Below, piece after piece: positions 22,646 to 34,738 of a stretch of DNA of 64,000 bases (position 1 is its first letter; each line of letters starts with the position of its first letter). The stretch is from Ailurus styani (Eukaryota; Chordata; Mammalia; Carnivora; Ailuridae), in assembly GCA_002007465.1 (NCBI GenBank), contig LNAC01000003.1:10081515-10145514 (forward strand), given 5' to 3'. The notes beneath the pieces were generated by a model. The model saw only the letters and a program-made list of their open reading frames with translations, was not told where the DNA came from and did no database searches. The position numbers were made by a program, and so were the translations under genes.

Positions 22646-25040
22646 TTTTTTTCTTCATCCTAAATTGTATTTCCTTTTAACGAATGGAAAATGTTTAATT
22701 ATGAAATCTCAAATCTCTGTGTTAAATATTGGGCTATAATTTTTCTAATGTTTTATGTCTATAGGGCACAGAAGAGGAGATATGTATATTTAGGGGGTAG
22801 AAATGGCTTATGTCTATCCTATCTGTCTCCAGTTTCTTACACAGTAATTTTTATAACCACAGAAATGGCGTCTGAATGATACACACCGTTTGACTAGTTG
22901 TGGCTTTTATCTTTCATAACCACAAAGGAGAGGATGTTATTTTTATAGTTTCTGGAAGAGTCTAGAATGAAATTTTCACTATTGTGGAATTAATTAAAAG
23001 TTAGCCTTCAAAATGAATCATTTTGCCACTGAGAACACTTTAAAATATATTCTCATGATCTTCACTATAATTCAGAGTAAGTATTTGAACATTTATAATA
23101 ATAAATATAGGGTTTCTTAAAAGCATACATTATACAGTAATAATTTAAAAATGCTCATAACATGTTTTGTCATGATGAAATAGATAATATATCAGGCTTT
23201 ATGAAGACAATGCAGAGAGACAGCCCAGAATCATGAAGGTGGAAATGACGATGATTTCCTTCTACCTTAATAGCTTTAATTGCAGGATACAATAGAATAC
23301 AGCTGCTCCTCTCTTCAAAGTCCAATTTCATTGTCTGTCTATAAACTGTCACACCATCTCTGCTGTTTGACTGTTATGTCACCCAACCTTGTTCCACCTG
23401 AACAAATTTGTGGCAATCTGCACCAAATGTTCCTTTTCTTCTGCTCTGAAGTATAAATTCCCTGTGCATTACTGAATTAGGAGTAGTTTTAGCTTTATTG
23501 GTATAAACTTATTTACTATAATAAATGTAATAAGTAAATAAAGTAAAAGCTAACACCTAGAATTGACATTTACAGAAAAATGGGATATATTTCAAAAATG
23601 GAAGTATTGTGATGGTCTGAGTAAGGCAACAAATTCCATGTGCAGATGATTAAAAAGAGAAGCAGAACCTTTTTTGGAAAGGTATATAGGACTTCTAAAC
23701 AATGACAACAAAGTGAATTAAACCAACCAATGAAAAATGGCAAACTTGGCCATAGGTGATTGAGCACAATATATTCTCTAACAGTTTCTGTAGAAATGTT
23801 AGCTGTCAAATAATTCACTTAATACACCTAGTTTTTGTTACTTTTTTTCTTTTCGTGTTCAAATGCATCACGAGAATCATTAATGTCCATAACTGGAGTT
23901 AAGCAATAATTTACTGTTTCTCCCACAAAATGAATGATCATGATTTGCCGTGATGTATAACCAGAACGTTTCTTATATCATTCTTTCTCTCCGTCTGATA
24001 ATCTGGCAAATGTCAGTGATTTAAATTATGGATAGAATAGTAAGTAATGAAAATATGCATAGCATAAATAGTTTGCATTAGGTGTTTTGCTACTGAGAAC
24101 ACTTTAAAAGTTAATCTGTAAAACAATATTTGGCAGTGCTTACAGTATTCACTATATAACTGAGCACTTGCATGAGTACACTAGTTCTTTGGCAGAAAAA
24201 TAAACTGTGACTTGATAAGAGACATAAACAAGAATTAGTTTAAATTGTGAGAGACAGAAAATGATGCAGGAAGGAATGGCTACCAGCTAATGACCAAAGA
24301 CCTATGAGACCGTTAGACCAATCCACTCTCATTTGAAAGTGACAGTTCTAGTAGATTGAAATTTGGTAGCCATAATTTATCATCACTTCTGATTATTTCT
24401 TTCACTAAATGTTCATCGATAAGTTTAGAAAATACTGTTTAAATTGTGAAGTTTTGTTAGTGCAGGCCTAGCTACTAACACGGCTATTGACGATAGCCTT
24501 TTTTTAGGGTAACGGGAGTAGTATTGTTCCACATTTTATCATTAACCTGAAAGATGGAAAACCACACATTATTATGTTTGAAGTTGACACTGAGCTTTTT
24601 GTATGTGGCAAATGGGCAGGGGTGGGGAAATAAGATAAATAATGATTCAGAAGTAGGGAAAGAGGAAGTTGGAGATAAGAATCAGATTTGAAAAATAGTG
24701 TGATGAAAGATTTGAGGATTAGTTTTGATAAATGTAATCAATGACCTTTTCCTAGATTATAACTAACTGCCTTAAACAATCTGATGTTTAAATCAATTAA
24801 ACAGAGCACAACTGGCGATTTGGTCTTTTGTCACCGTGCAGCACATATTAGTTAGATTTTCTGGAAGAAAAAGACAAAAATAATCTGTTCTTTCCTCAAC
24901 AAGGAGTTCCAGGATCCATGGCCTCACTAACCAGTGTTGCTGCTTAGTAACACATAACTTTTATGAGGCTCTTAAAAATAGTTCAACATTTTTCACTATA
25001 GAAGTTTCTGAATATCACATTTTAAAATGTTGTCAGTATG
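22646..25040. other. Unique AT-rich DNA, no gene seen
   Basis: No gene or named repeat. Two 25-bp stretches at 23021-23045 and 24085-24109 are identical at 24 positions. The minus-strand frame 23570-23818 has no recognised domain. Confidence 0.5.
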
Positions 25041-25462
25041 TGTTATGGGATGAATTGTGTCTCCTAGAAGAGTATATTCAAGTCTTAACCCCCAATACCT
25101 GTTAATGTGACTTTATTTGGAAATAAGGTCTTTGAGGATGTAATCCAGTTAAGAAGAGGTCATACTGGGGTAGAGTAGACTCTAAATCCAATACAATTGC
25201 TGTCCTTATAAGATGAGTAGAAGAAATGCAAACAGAGGAATGAAGAAAAGACCATGTGATGACAGAGAGAGAGAGAGGTTGGAGTCATGAATCTACAAGC
25301 TAAGCACTAAAGATTGCCAGCAACCACCAGAAACTAGGAGGAAGCAAGGAAAGACCCTTCCCTAGAGGCTTCATTAAAGGCATGGCCCTGCCAAGACCTT
25401 GATTTTATACTTCTAGCCTCGGCTCTTTATGGTATTTTGTTACAATAGCCTTAGGAATCCAA
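25041..25462 (+). mobile_element. MLT1-like MaLR solo LTR, sense
   Basis: Starts 'tgttatgggatgaattgtgt' and keeps LTR blocks 'gactttatttggaaataagg', 'ttaagaagaggtcatactgg', 'tgctgtccttataag', 'ccatgtgatgacagag', 'ccagcaaccaccagaaac' and 'ttgttacaatagccttagga'. It is near full length at about 420 bp. As a solo LTR it holds no viral genes. MLT1 subgroup not resolved. Confidence 0.75.
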
Positions 25463-25689
25463 TTCGGTATGTCATCCATAAGAGACCTAAAAAAAAACAT
25501 TTTCTGCCCCATGGATGTAAGTGAAAAGTTATACTTTTATATTATACATTTGTAGGCGACCTGTGGGGGCTGTTATGTTAAGTCACAGAGACAGAAATTC
25601 CCCCTTTGAAAAGCACTGAGGAAGACCCTGCAATAGACTATGTCGAGATGCTGACTTGTGTGCGTGTGAGCACCTCCATTCTTTACTGT

Positions 25690-26150
25690 CATCCCTGGCA
25701 TCTTGCTAAAACTTAGCTCTGCTGGTATATCTGTGTGGTTCAACAGCCTTTGCTGACTTCCTTTTGCTTACAAAGGGTACTCCTACTCTTCACAGATGCC
25801 TGTTCCCGATCTAACTACTTTCTAATATTCTAGTCTCATATTCTGCTATGCCCAAGTAGCATCTGCGTGCCAGCTACCCTAGATTATGTGCCTCTTCAAC
25901 AGATCCTATACTTCTTCTGCCTCTGGAGTTTAATTAGTGCCGTTTCTTCTCTTCTCTAGCAACTAAAACCCTATCCCAGTCAAAGTCTAGCTCTAATGCA
26001 GTTTTCTCTCATGAAGACTTCCCCAGTCCTCATCAGTGTATTTTTTCCTCCATCCCTATTCCCATCAGGCTTTGTACCTCCATTAAAACATTTAATAAAA
26101 TATTCTTGATTTATACTTATTCTATGTATGCCTTTTACCCTAATTTTTTA
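25690..26150 (+). mobile_element. L2-like remnant, sense
   Basis: A decayed pyrimidine-rich series such as 'ctctcatgaagacttcccc' and 'caggctttgtacctccatt' resembles the L2 ORF2 end and 3' region in order. Divergence is high, so the family is likely but not certain. Confidence 0.45.
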
Positions 26151-27090
26151 AGGTAAGATGGGTTTTATGATATTATTTTACAAACCCTAAATTAAAATAC
26201 ACTGGCAGTCTGAAAACAGTTTATTATGAAATAATGTTATTTTTTCCACAAATGCCTTGAGAAAATGGAGCATGCATCCCTGTTCAAGAAATTATGATCA
26301 ATAGTTAATAATCATGTGAATGAATAAATAATTGAATGAGGAATTTATATAAAACTTAATGCTTAGTTTCCTTATATTATCTAAAAATAAGGAGTTGGCT
26401 GATTTATCTCAATTTTTGGTAATCTTGGTCAAGAACATCCTAGTAAAATTTATGATATTAAGGTTTACAAACTTTTTAAAAAAAATATGAGCTTCACATT
26501 TGAGTCTTTGGTATCAGAGAAATATTAATGACAATTTTTAACAAATAATGTAGATTATTTGTTTGAGATGAAATCTTGGGCTGTATGTGTCCATTACTTT
26601 TACTGATTAATAAATTAACAAATAACTACAAACAACATACATAAAAAATTGTGTAAAGTGTATAAAGTAGATGTAAGTGTTTTATATGAGAAGGAGAATT
26701 ATTTTCATAGAAATAGAATTCAATTTCAAGTCCCATGAAGATTATATGTTTTAAATGTCTGGGAAATCTAAATACAAATAGCACAATGAATATGTTGTTT
26801 ATAAAACTGAATTTGATTTTGTTATTTCAAAAGATTACCCTAGCCATATAACTATTGCTACTTTACTAAATATGAGTTTATGTGAGTTCTTTGTAAGAAA
26901 AAACCCCCATTTATTAATAAAATAATATATTAATTTATTTTCAAAGAAGAGTCCAGTGTTGGGAGACAGAAAATGTTAAATCTAATACTTGCAAGAACTG
27001 GAAACAGATGTTCCCTTTATGGAGAATTTCTTTTCATTCTATTAGAATGAATCTTCTTTGGGTCTAGCCATAAAAGAGCATAATAATAAT
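26151..27090. other. Unique AT-rich DNA, no gene seen
   Basis: No exon, RNA gene or named repeat seen; very low GC. An (ATA)n run lies at 27081-27096. Confidence 0.5.
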
Positions 27091-27094
27091 AATA

Positions 27095-27325
27095 ATAGCA
27101 ACTAACACTTAAATAGCACTTAATACATGTCAGGCACTATTTTAAGTGTTTTGCACACATAATTTATGTAATCTTCACAATGATCCTTTGAGATAAGTAA
27201 TTTTATTACCCATGTTTCATAAAAGGAAAAACTTACTTATTTAGTGTATAGTAATTCACCAAGGTCACATACCTAGTATGTGGTAGAAACAGAATTTGAG
27301 CATGGGTCTACAATGCATTCCCCAA
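27095..27325 (+). mobile_element. MIR SINE, sense, near full length
   Basis: 'gcaactaacacttaaatagc', 'catgtcaggcactattttaa', 'ttatgtaatcttcacaatga', 'caccaaggtcacatacctag' and 'gtagaaacagaatttgagc' follow MIR in order over about 230 bp. MIR is a tRNA-derived SINE mobilised by L2 before the placental radiation. Confidence 0.8.
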
Positions 27326-27769
27326 ACCATTCTTCAGATTCCTTCTGGTTTTAGAAGGGCAACTCTCTAATCTCTCCCTTCCATAGGAATTCAAAGTTGT
27401 GGCCACACATAGGTTTCAATCCTTCAATAGCACATAGCATTCCAAAAGGAATGATTCCAAAAAGAGTGTAGTAGACACTCCCTGGATGTCTTTTTCTTCA
27501 TGCATGTATATATGTTTCACTTAGTAGGATACCATCAGAAATAAAGGTCATGTTATTTTGTAGCCACAGTAGGATCCAAAACTTCTACACATTTTAAAGA
27601 AATGTGTGAATTTCAATTAATCAAAGTAAAGTGCATATTCTTGCCCACAAACTTGTCATTGTCAATTTTGATTATTTCTAATTCTCTGAAGATCTTGAGA
27701 ATGTTACCTCTAAAATGCTCATTTTTAATATCCCTCTAAATGCACTAGTGTGACAATAAATTATAATGG
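27326..27769. other. Unique AT-rich DNA, no gene seen
   Basis: No exon or named repeat recognised between two oppositely oriented MIR copies. Confidence 0.5.
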
Positions 27770-27925
27770 AACTAATTGGAGCTAGGTTCAAATCCAAATC
27801 TATCATTAATTATTTATGTGAACATTGGCAATTTTCATTTCTTAATTGAGGTTTCCTTATTTGTAAAATAGAGATATATATCTACTTTGGAGCTATTCTG
27901 AAAAACATTAAAAATAAATACATAA
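27770..27925 (-). mobile_element. MIR SINE, antisense
   Basis: 'gctaggttcaaatccaaatc', 'cattggcaattttcatttc' and 'ggtttccttatttgtaaaat' follow the MIR core in reverse complement. Confidence 0.6.
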
Positions 27926-28313
27926 TACATTTCCTGAAACAATTTGGGGCTATTCAAAATTCTATTATTATTTCTTCTTTCCTCATTTGTATGACAATGG
28001 AAATTTGTCTGCTTTACTAATGAAAAATTGTTGAGAAATTTAAGAAACATCAGCTGATAAATGAAACATGCATATCTATGCTTTAAAAATATTCAAATGA
28101 TCATTAATCTATTTATTTGAGTATAAAAAGTGGGTATGGGTGGATGTGAATCTGAACAAGCTTCAGTTTTTCTATTAAGGGTCCATATTGAAGTCATATA
28201 CAATGTCCACATAGTGAATTGGATTTTTGTTTTGTTTTGTTTCTGTCTCTAATGAGATTAATATTAGAAAATCACCTTTGTTATCCTTCGAAGAAAAGTT
28301 GCCTTTGTAGATT

Positions 28314-28561
28314 AAGGGTAGGTTTTCTTTTTCTTTTTTCTTTCCTTTTTTTTTAATTTTTAAAAAGTTTTATTTATTTATTTGACAGAGAGAGAAAGAG
28401 ATCACAAGTAGGCAGAGAGGCAGGCAGAAAGAAAGGGAAGCAGGCTCCCTGCTGAGCAGAGAGCCCGATGAAGGGCTCGATCCCAGGACCCTGAGACTAT
28501 GACGTGAGCCGAAGGCAGAAGCCTACTAAGCCATCCAGGCGCCCCAAGGGTAGGTTTTCTT
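28314..28561 (-). mobile_element. CAN-SINE, antisense, with 16-bp TSD
   Basis: Body 28330-28545 on the minus strand, tail at the left ('ttttatttatttatttgaca') and head at the right ('ccatccaggcgcccc'). The direct repeat 'aagggtaggttttctt' at 28314-28329 and 28546-28561 is exact. The head has a small deletion: 'gcctactaagcc' replaces the usual longer form. Confidence 0.95.
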
Positions 28562-29524
28562 GTAAAAGAGTAGACAGGCTGAAATAGTATCATCCTAGGG
28601 CTCCTTCTGGTAGAACAGCTGACATTCAGTGGTGGATAACTCTACTTTCTGAGAAAAGAGATTCAATCATACCCATTCTGTTTCAAGGATTTGCAGAACA
28701 ATTTTGCCTGTCCCCTGATGCAGGGGAACCAGGGGAAGAGAAAGAGGCAGAGTTTCAGTGGACACCAGACCTGGTTCTGGCAGCACTCCAAGGTGGCAGC
28801 TTGACTTTGGATAATTGCTGTGGGTCTGAAATAAATATTATTATGCAGTCCTAACATTCCCAGCAAGAGGATGACCTTGGCCACACTTTCATAAGGAAAA
28901 GAGCTCATCCTTATTCAATGACAGAGCATTATCTCGAAGGACCCAAAGGAAGAATTAGCAATGGGTAGAAAGTGGAACAAGTAACATTCAGCTTAACAAT
29001 TGCTGCTGGGTGGCAATGGAATGCACAGTCTATTTGTTTATTTGTTATTCTTGCAAAGCCCAGGTAACTATTTGGCATAAATACTTGTGTTTGGATTTCA
29101 AAATTCAAGATTATAGCCACAAAGCAAAATACTATTATCATGAATATTATGATATAGGAGAATAAGAAAACTAATAAACACAGATATATATATATATAAG
29201 TATGTACATACACACACACACATATATAACATAGTTTAATTTAGGGATAATCCTACAAGGAAAAATAAAGCCTGACAAATGAGTTGAGAATAATCTTATT
29301 ACCACTTTAGAAAGGATGATCATGGAAGGTTCCTGACAATCTGACCAGTAACTATGGGTAGATCATGAATCCTTGGAAGCCATCATAAGGACTATGAATG
29401 TTATGCAAAGAGAGATTGAAAGCACATGATGGGAGGTAGGCTCCCTGGTTTTTAACTTCTTTTTGAACTCTGTACAACGCTTCTATTTTCCATCCCCAAA
29501 TTGCCTTCCTCAAACTGAAGTAAC
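28562..29524. other. Unique DNA, no gene seen
   Basis: No exon or named repeat. Short TA and CA runs lie at 29184-29226. The 81- and 96-codon minus-strand frames (28663-28908, 28929-29219) carry no domain I recognise. Confidence 0.5.
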
Positions 29525-29757
29525 AAACATTCAACTTAGGGCGCCTGGGTGGCTCAGTGGGTTAAAGCCTCTGCTTTCAGCTCAGGTCATGATCTCAGGG
29601 TCCTGGGATCGAGGCCCGCGTCGGGTTCTCTGCTCAGCGGGGAGCCTGCTTCCTCCTCTCCCTGTCTCTTTGCCTGCCTCTCTGCCTACTTGTAATCTCT
29701 CTCTCTGTGTCAAATAAATAAATAAAATCTTAAAAAAAAAAAAAAACATTCAACTTA
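29525..29757 (+). mobile_element. CAN-SINE, sense, with 14-bp TSD
   Basis: Body 29539-29743 starts 'gggcgcctgggtggctcag', with the 'ttaaagcctctgc' head and 'aaataaataaataaaatctt' tail. The repeat 'aaacattcaactta' at 29525-29538 and 29744-29757 is exact. Confidence 0.97.
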
Positions 29758-29904
29758 ATATGAATTATTTAAGTTGGGAAAACTAGAATAATTAAATATA
29801 GATCAAATCTCTGAAATAATTGTATATGTCATAGAGCAAATTTGCTTAGATATTTAATTGCATCTTTATAGCTCTCACTGACTTTGAATATATATATATT
29901 TTTT

Positions 29905-30560
29905 TAATTTTCAAGCTTTCAAAATATAAAAAAGAAAAAAATAGTAGAATTCAGTGTAAGGAACTCCATGTATACATTACTCAGCTTAACTATCAAACTG
30001 TGCAAATCTTATTTCATCTGTAACCCTACCTACCGTACCTCCAATCTCAGGTAATGTTGAAACAATTTCTAGACATCATATCATTCCATTCTTAAAAATT
30101 TCAGACTATAAAAACTTTGTGAAACATAACCATAATATCATTAAGACTCCTAAAAGTATTTACAACCATTTCTTAATGTCCTGAAATACCTAGTGTTCAA
30201 ATTTCTGTGTCTCGTAAATGTTTCATTAGAATTGATTTATTTGAATCTGTATCTAAGGTTTATTCATCATACTCTTCTGATATTTCACTCATTTAAATCT
30301 ATCAGTCACCCTCCCTTTTTGTAAAAAAAAAAATTGCTATTTATCTGTTGACAAAATTGTCTCATTTGTCTTGTTATTCCCCACAAACTAGGTTTTGATA
30401 ATTTCATCGTCATAGTATAATATAGCATCTTTCTCCGTTTCCTGTATTAAAAACAACAACTGGGAATTACATCTGGAAGTTTGGTCAGATTTTGTTTAAG
30501 ACTTTCTCCCAGTTTTGTAGGCGCGCAGTTGCAGAGACTCTCCCCACTTTTATGCTAATG
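29905..30560. mobile_element. Degenerate LINE-type (L1ME-like) remnant
   Basis: Phrases such as 'tttctagacatcatatcatt', 'aaacataaccataatatcat', 'gtgttcaaatttctgtgtc', 'ttgtctcatttgtcttg' and 'ggtcagattttgtttaagac' occur in the order of a common old mammalian LINE-derived repeat. I remember the repeat but cannot assign the subfamily, and orientation is uncertain. Confidence 0.4.
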
Positions 30561-31814
30561 TGAAGCTCCGTCCTCACCTCCTTGACCTTAGGCATTGTTT
30601 AAGATACAATCCCAAGTTTAAGAATAAACCAGTACAATTCTCAGAAGCAGCTGAGAATTGTCAGTCATTCATGTGGGTCGCCAGAAAAACCCAGGACTTG
30701 TGCTTCATTAATATGTCAAGATACTCTTCATTATCCTAACCTATATGAATTTGGAAAATATTATTTATAAAAATGGTAGAAATAAAGATACTGAATAAGT
30801 ATGTTGTTGAAGAAATGTTGTGATGGCCCTTTAATCTTTATTGTTGAAAAATCATAGATAATTGTTGTTGATGTCTTTGAAGGGTTCATTTTATCCTTTT
30901 AAAGTCTTATTTCTTTTCTGTAACTTCACATAAAGCTCTTCTAAATGTCAGTTTTTCCTGAGCTCTTACCCTCAACTCAGTTTCTCCAGCCGACAGATTG
31001 ACTTAAGGACTATATTTTCCATGACAGGAACATTTTAAAATTTGTTTTGCCTTCTTACTGGGAAAGCCCAGAAGATCGACGACTATCAGAATGACTATTA
31101 ACCTTCCTTTTCTTTCACTTCCTCAGTGTTCTGTAATGGCACCTGCTAACTAATGACAGTGCAGATCAGCCCTTAGTTTGAGACACACATAAATCTAAGA
31201 GGTGTTATTTTTTTTGCATTTTTCCCTAAGAAAGTGATCTGGATAAAAGAACCTAAATTCAACCTTTTTTTCCCTCCTCATAGCTTGTTCATTTCTAGCT
31301 GATTTCAGAACTGCCCTTCCACTGTGCTGTCCTCTCTCCCTGACCTTCTGTTCCACACTAATGAACCCTGTTAATAGCTAATCTTTGTTCTGTGGTAGCA
31401 ACTATTTCCAATCTGGGATATTCAAATTAGCAGTTTTCCTTAACTTGTGGCTAATCATGGTTATTCTTTAACCCGATCTCAAATGTGGTTTCTTCAGATA
31501 GTCTTCTTTCCCCTTCTGTGACTTTCTATTGCCCAGCAATCTTTGCAATGGGGAAAATTGATGCTTCAAGTTAATTTGATTTGTTTCCATATTCTGGGAG
31601 TGATTTGTGACTTTAAGAAATTGGTGTGCTTATTATTTTATTCTTAAATATATTTCCTTGTTTCCAAACTATCACCAAACAAAAACAAGCAAGCAAAAAA
31701 TCTGTATATTGGAAGTTTTAAACTTATCCAACCCAATGTGTACACATCATTTTTCCTATTATATACATTTGCATATAAAGCGTAAGCTTTTCTTTTCTCC
31801 TTTACATAACAACA
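30561..31814. other. Unique DNA, no gene seen
   Basis: No exon, RNA gene or named repeat recognised. Confidence 0.5.
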
Positions 31815-32130
31815 GCTAAATGTATTTATTACACATCTATTCTGTGTCAGAAACTGTGTCACATATTAAGAATACAGTGAGAGAGGGCGTCTGGGTGGCT
31901 CAGTGGGTTAAAGCCTCTGCTTTCNGGATCGAGGCCCGCATCGGGCTCTCTGCTCAGCGGGGAACCTGCTTCCTCCTCTCCTTGTCTCTCTGCCTGCCTC
32001 TCTGCCTACTTGTGATCTCTCTCTCTCTGTGTCAAATAAATAAATAAAATCTTTAAAAAAAAATACAGTGAGAGAGAAACAAGTTTTATCCTTTATATTG
32101 TGGAACTCTATAAAAAGTTAATGACTGAAT
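31815..32130 (-). mobile_element. Antisense L2 3' remnant interrupted by a CAN-SINE
   Basis: 'aaatgtatttattacacatc', then 'ctgtgtcagaaactgtg' and 'aagaatacagtgagagag', resemble the complement of the L2 3' end. The CAN-SINE used 'aatacagtgagagag' within it as its target. The right-hand L2 portion is short and weak. Confidence 0.5.
31871..32076 (+). mobile_element. CAN-SINE, sense, with 15-bp TSD and an assembly gap inside
   Basis: Body 31886-32061, bounded by the exact repeat 'aatacagtgagagag' at 31871-31885 and 32062-32076. A single n at 31925 falls between 'gcctctgctttc' and 'ggatcgaggcc'. Sister copies have about 27 more bases there (the 'ggtcatgatctcagg' segment), so sequence is missing at the gap. 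The translated frame across it is not a gene. Confidence 0.95.
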
Positions 32131-33009
32131 GGGTCAGCTACTTTCTGTCAAGCGCTCATTGCCATTTCTTTTGCAGTGAACACAATTTATTCCAACTGTC
32201 ACTTGTAGAAAAACTCAGAGGTCCTCAAAGCAACATGTGCAGTTTCTTGATTATTCATTTATATCCAATTTCCTCTCAATTTCATTTACAGTTTGTATAT
32301 TGGGTGATGGCATGTGATACTGAGAACCCCAAGGCATTTAAGGAAATGAAAAGAAAAAAAAAGCATAAAACAGTTAGAGGTGAAAAGCTAGATTTAGACA
32401 CCTGATAGACGTAGGTTTATTTGGAGTTTCCTCTGCAATATGCTTGAAACTTCAATAGGATTATATGCCTAAGAGTCAGAATTTTATTCTGTGCAATTTA
32501 CATAAAATGAGGAGTGGATATTTTACAATCCTGATTTGGGTTGATAATGTACGCTTTTTAGGAAGAATCTACAACTGGGACTTGGTCCACAACAAAAAGC
32601 TGAAAAGGCTCTTTTGCCACTCTGCCAGATGCCCCCAAAGTGTCCTTTTCTCCCCTTCTCCCTCCAGGCCGACACCCTTCATTACTCACACCAAGAATGA
32701 ATCTACCCAGGTACAGGGAGTGAGTTTTATCCCTCTTGTGACCTTCCCCCCAGATTTGGGAAGCCTCCACAAAAATTGTATTGATGAATTTGAAGCTCAA
32801 AATGTGACCCAAAACACATTTTTATATTCACTTGCAGATTTCCTCTCATTATTTGAGAGGCAGCAACTATAAAGTGATGTGACATATTTTTTCAATATTA
32901 TTTTTTGTTAGTAGACTGTGAAGTTGGCTATAAATCCACTTTAAAATTTACCAGTGTTCTTGTCCACACTCTTTCTTTTTTTACCCTCTCCCAACCATTT
33001 CTAGTGAAA
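32131..33009. other. Unique DNA with a 135-codon open frame of unknown status
   Basis: No named repeat. The + strand frame 32465-32872 (135 codons) has no signal peptide, membrane span or motif I recognise and no visible splice or promoter context. A minus-strand frame of 84 codons overlaps it. Chance is the likeliest explanation. Confidence 0.5.
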
Positions 33010-33135
33010 CAAATCTCCAGAGAATCATAAAATCATAGAAAATTAAACTAGAAAAGACCTGAGAGATCATATTTTCTATTTCCTTTATTTTAGAGATAAA
33101 ACTGAGGCTCAACTTTCTATAATTTGACAGGCATT
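33010..33135 (+). mobile_element. MIR-related SINE remnant
   Basis: 'gaatcataaaatcatagaaa', 'gaaaagacctgagagatcat' and 'agataaaactgaggctcaac' match the opening half of a common MIR-related mammalian SINE. Confidence 0.5.
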
Positions 33136-33704
33136 ATGATCTAAAAATAGTATGCAAAAAATATTAATATTGTTAGAAGGAGAACTTCCCAGGCAGAATC
33201 ATCTTGGAATGGTCTGCAAGTCCTGTGAGTAATTAGGCAGATGGCTTATTGCTTAATCTCTAAGTGAAGTGCAGGTTTTCTCTCCTTATTTTAAAAGTAA
33301 ATGTTGCTCAAAGGGATAGTGGGTTTTTTACACAGTTAAGAAACAGACATGGGAAATATCAGACCACTTTTCAGCAAAATTATGTTTAACCTATTATATG
33401 AGAAATAGGTCTAGTTACATGGTATTTTATATATACATTTTATAATCTCATATGATTTTCTTCAGTTTATCTGTAATAAATTATGCACACAGTGTGATTG
33501 GCAAGTATGGTATTTTTTGAATGAGAAAGAGTACATGTAAATATATATATCTAAAATGTTTTATCTGTATACATATATATGTAAAAATGTTTAAAGAACA
33601 CATTTGTTCTTTGGGTGAGTTCCACCATATTCTAACAATATAGTTGCCTATTTAGAAATTTTCAGCAGGGGTGGAGATTCAGTAACTAAAAGGAAAAGAG
33701 AAAA
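33136..33704. other. Unique AT-rich DNA, no gene seen
   Basis: No exon or repeat recognised; short TA-rich runs at 33420-33590. Confidence 0.5.
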
Positions 33705-33922
33705 GTAAAGGGATGACAGTTTGTTAAATCCTTACCATGGGTCAGGCTTCAGACTACTGGCTTTACGTATATATTAATCAGTCTTCACAATAGCACTAAT
33801 AGGTTGATGTTTCTTCATCTCAGGAATACAAAAAGTTGAGGCTCCAGGGAGTTTAAATGATTCTCCTTGGGTCACATAGATGGCAAGTGGTAGAGTATGA
33901 ATGCCTGCTCAAATCTAATTGG
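33705..33922 (+). mobile_element. MIR SINE, sense
   Basis: 'taccatgggtcaggcttcag', 'atattaatcagtcttcacaa', 'aaagttgaggctccagggag' and 'gggtcacatagatggcaagt' follow the MIR core in order. Confidence 0.7.
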
Positions 33923-33944
33923 AAGCAAAGAAAAACAGCTAAAG

Positions 33945-34070
33945 GTAAAATGGTACTTACTATTCATAAGTATTTTACCTATTTTTACATATATTGATCC
34001 ATTTTTATCATCATAGAAACCAGTGGGGTTGATATTGTTATTCCCATTTTATAGATAGGAAAAATCAGGT
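33945..34070 (+). mobile_element. MIR fragment, cut off by the L1 insertion
   Basis: 'tattgatccatttttatcat', 'ggttgatattgttattccc' and 'attttatagataggaaaa' resemble the MIR centre. The match stops about where the carnivore L1 begins, and no continuation is evident beyond the L1. Confidence 0.5.
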
Positions 34071-34510
34071 TTCCTGGCTTCACTCTGTACTTAAATTCAC
34101 TCCTCAAAATCAATAAAAATAGGTCAATATCCCGACATAAAATAGAGAAACTTGCAAATCTCAGGGACAAAGAGAAAATCCTGAAAGCAGCTCTCAACAA
34201 GGGGTAGAAGAAACCCGCAAGGGTAGAAATACTAGACCAGCAGCAGACCCATCCACAAAGACCTGGCAGGCCAGAAAAGACTAGCATGATATATTCAGAG
34301 TGCTAAATGAGAAAAATATGCAGGCAAGAACACTTTATTCAGCTAGGATGTCATTCCGAATAGAAGGAGAGCTGAAAGGCTTCCAGGACAAACATAAACT
34401 AAAAGAATTTGTGATCACTAAACCAGTCCTGAAAGAAATATTAAAAGGATTCCTTTAAGCAAAGAGAGAGCCTGAAAGTAACACAGACCAGAAAGGAACA
34501 GAGACAATAT

Positions 34511-34738
34511 AAAGAAATAGTGACTTTAGGGCGCCTGGGTGGCTCAGTGGGTTAAAGCCTCTGCCTTCGGCTCAGGTCATGATCTCAGGGTCCTGGGATA
34601 GAGGCCCGCATCGGGCTCCCTGCTCAGCAGGGAGCCTGCTTCCTCCTCTCTCTCTGCCTGCCTGTCTGCCTACTTGTAATCTCTCTCTGTGTGTCAAATA
34701 AATAAATAAAATTAAAAAAAAAAGAAATAGTGACTTTA
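34511..34738 (+). mobile_element. CAN-SINE inserted in L1, with 18-bp TSD
   Basis: Body 34529-34720 of the 'ttaaagcc' type. The repeat 'aaagaaatagtgacttta' at 34511-34528 and 34721-34738 is exact and lies in L1 sequence. The tail lacks the usual 'tctt' after 'aataaataaaat'. Confidence 0.96.

Noticed and set aside
25041..25462. Intact endogenous retrovirus
   Set aside because: Only a solo, ancient MaLR-type LTR is present, with no gag, pol or env sequence beside it. The same holds for the other LTR pieces in the window.
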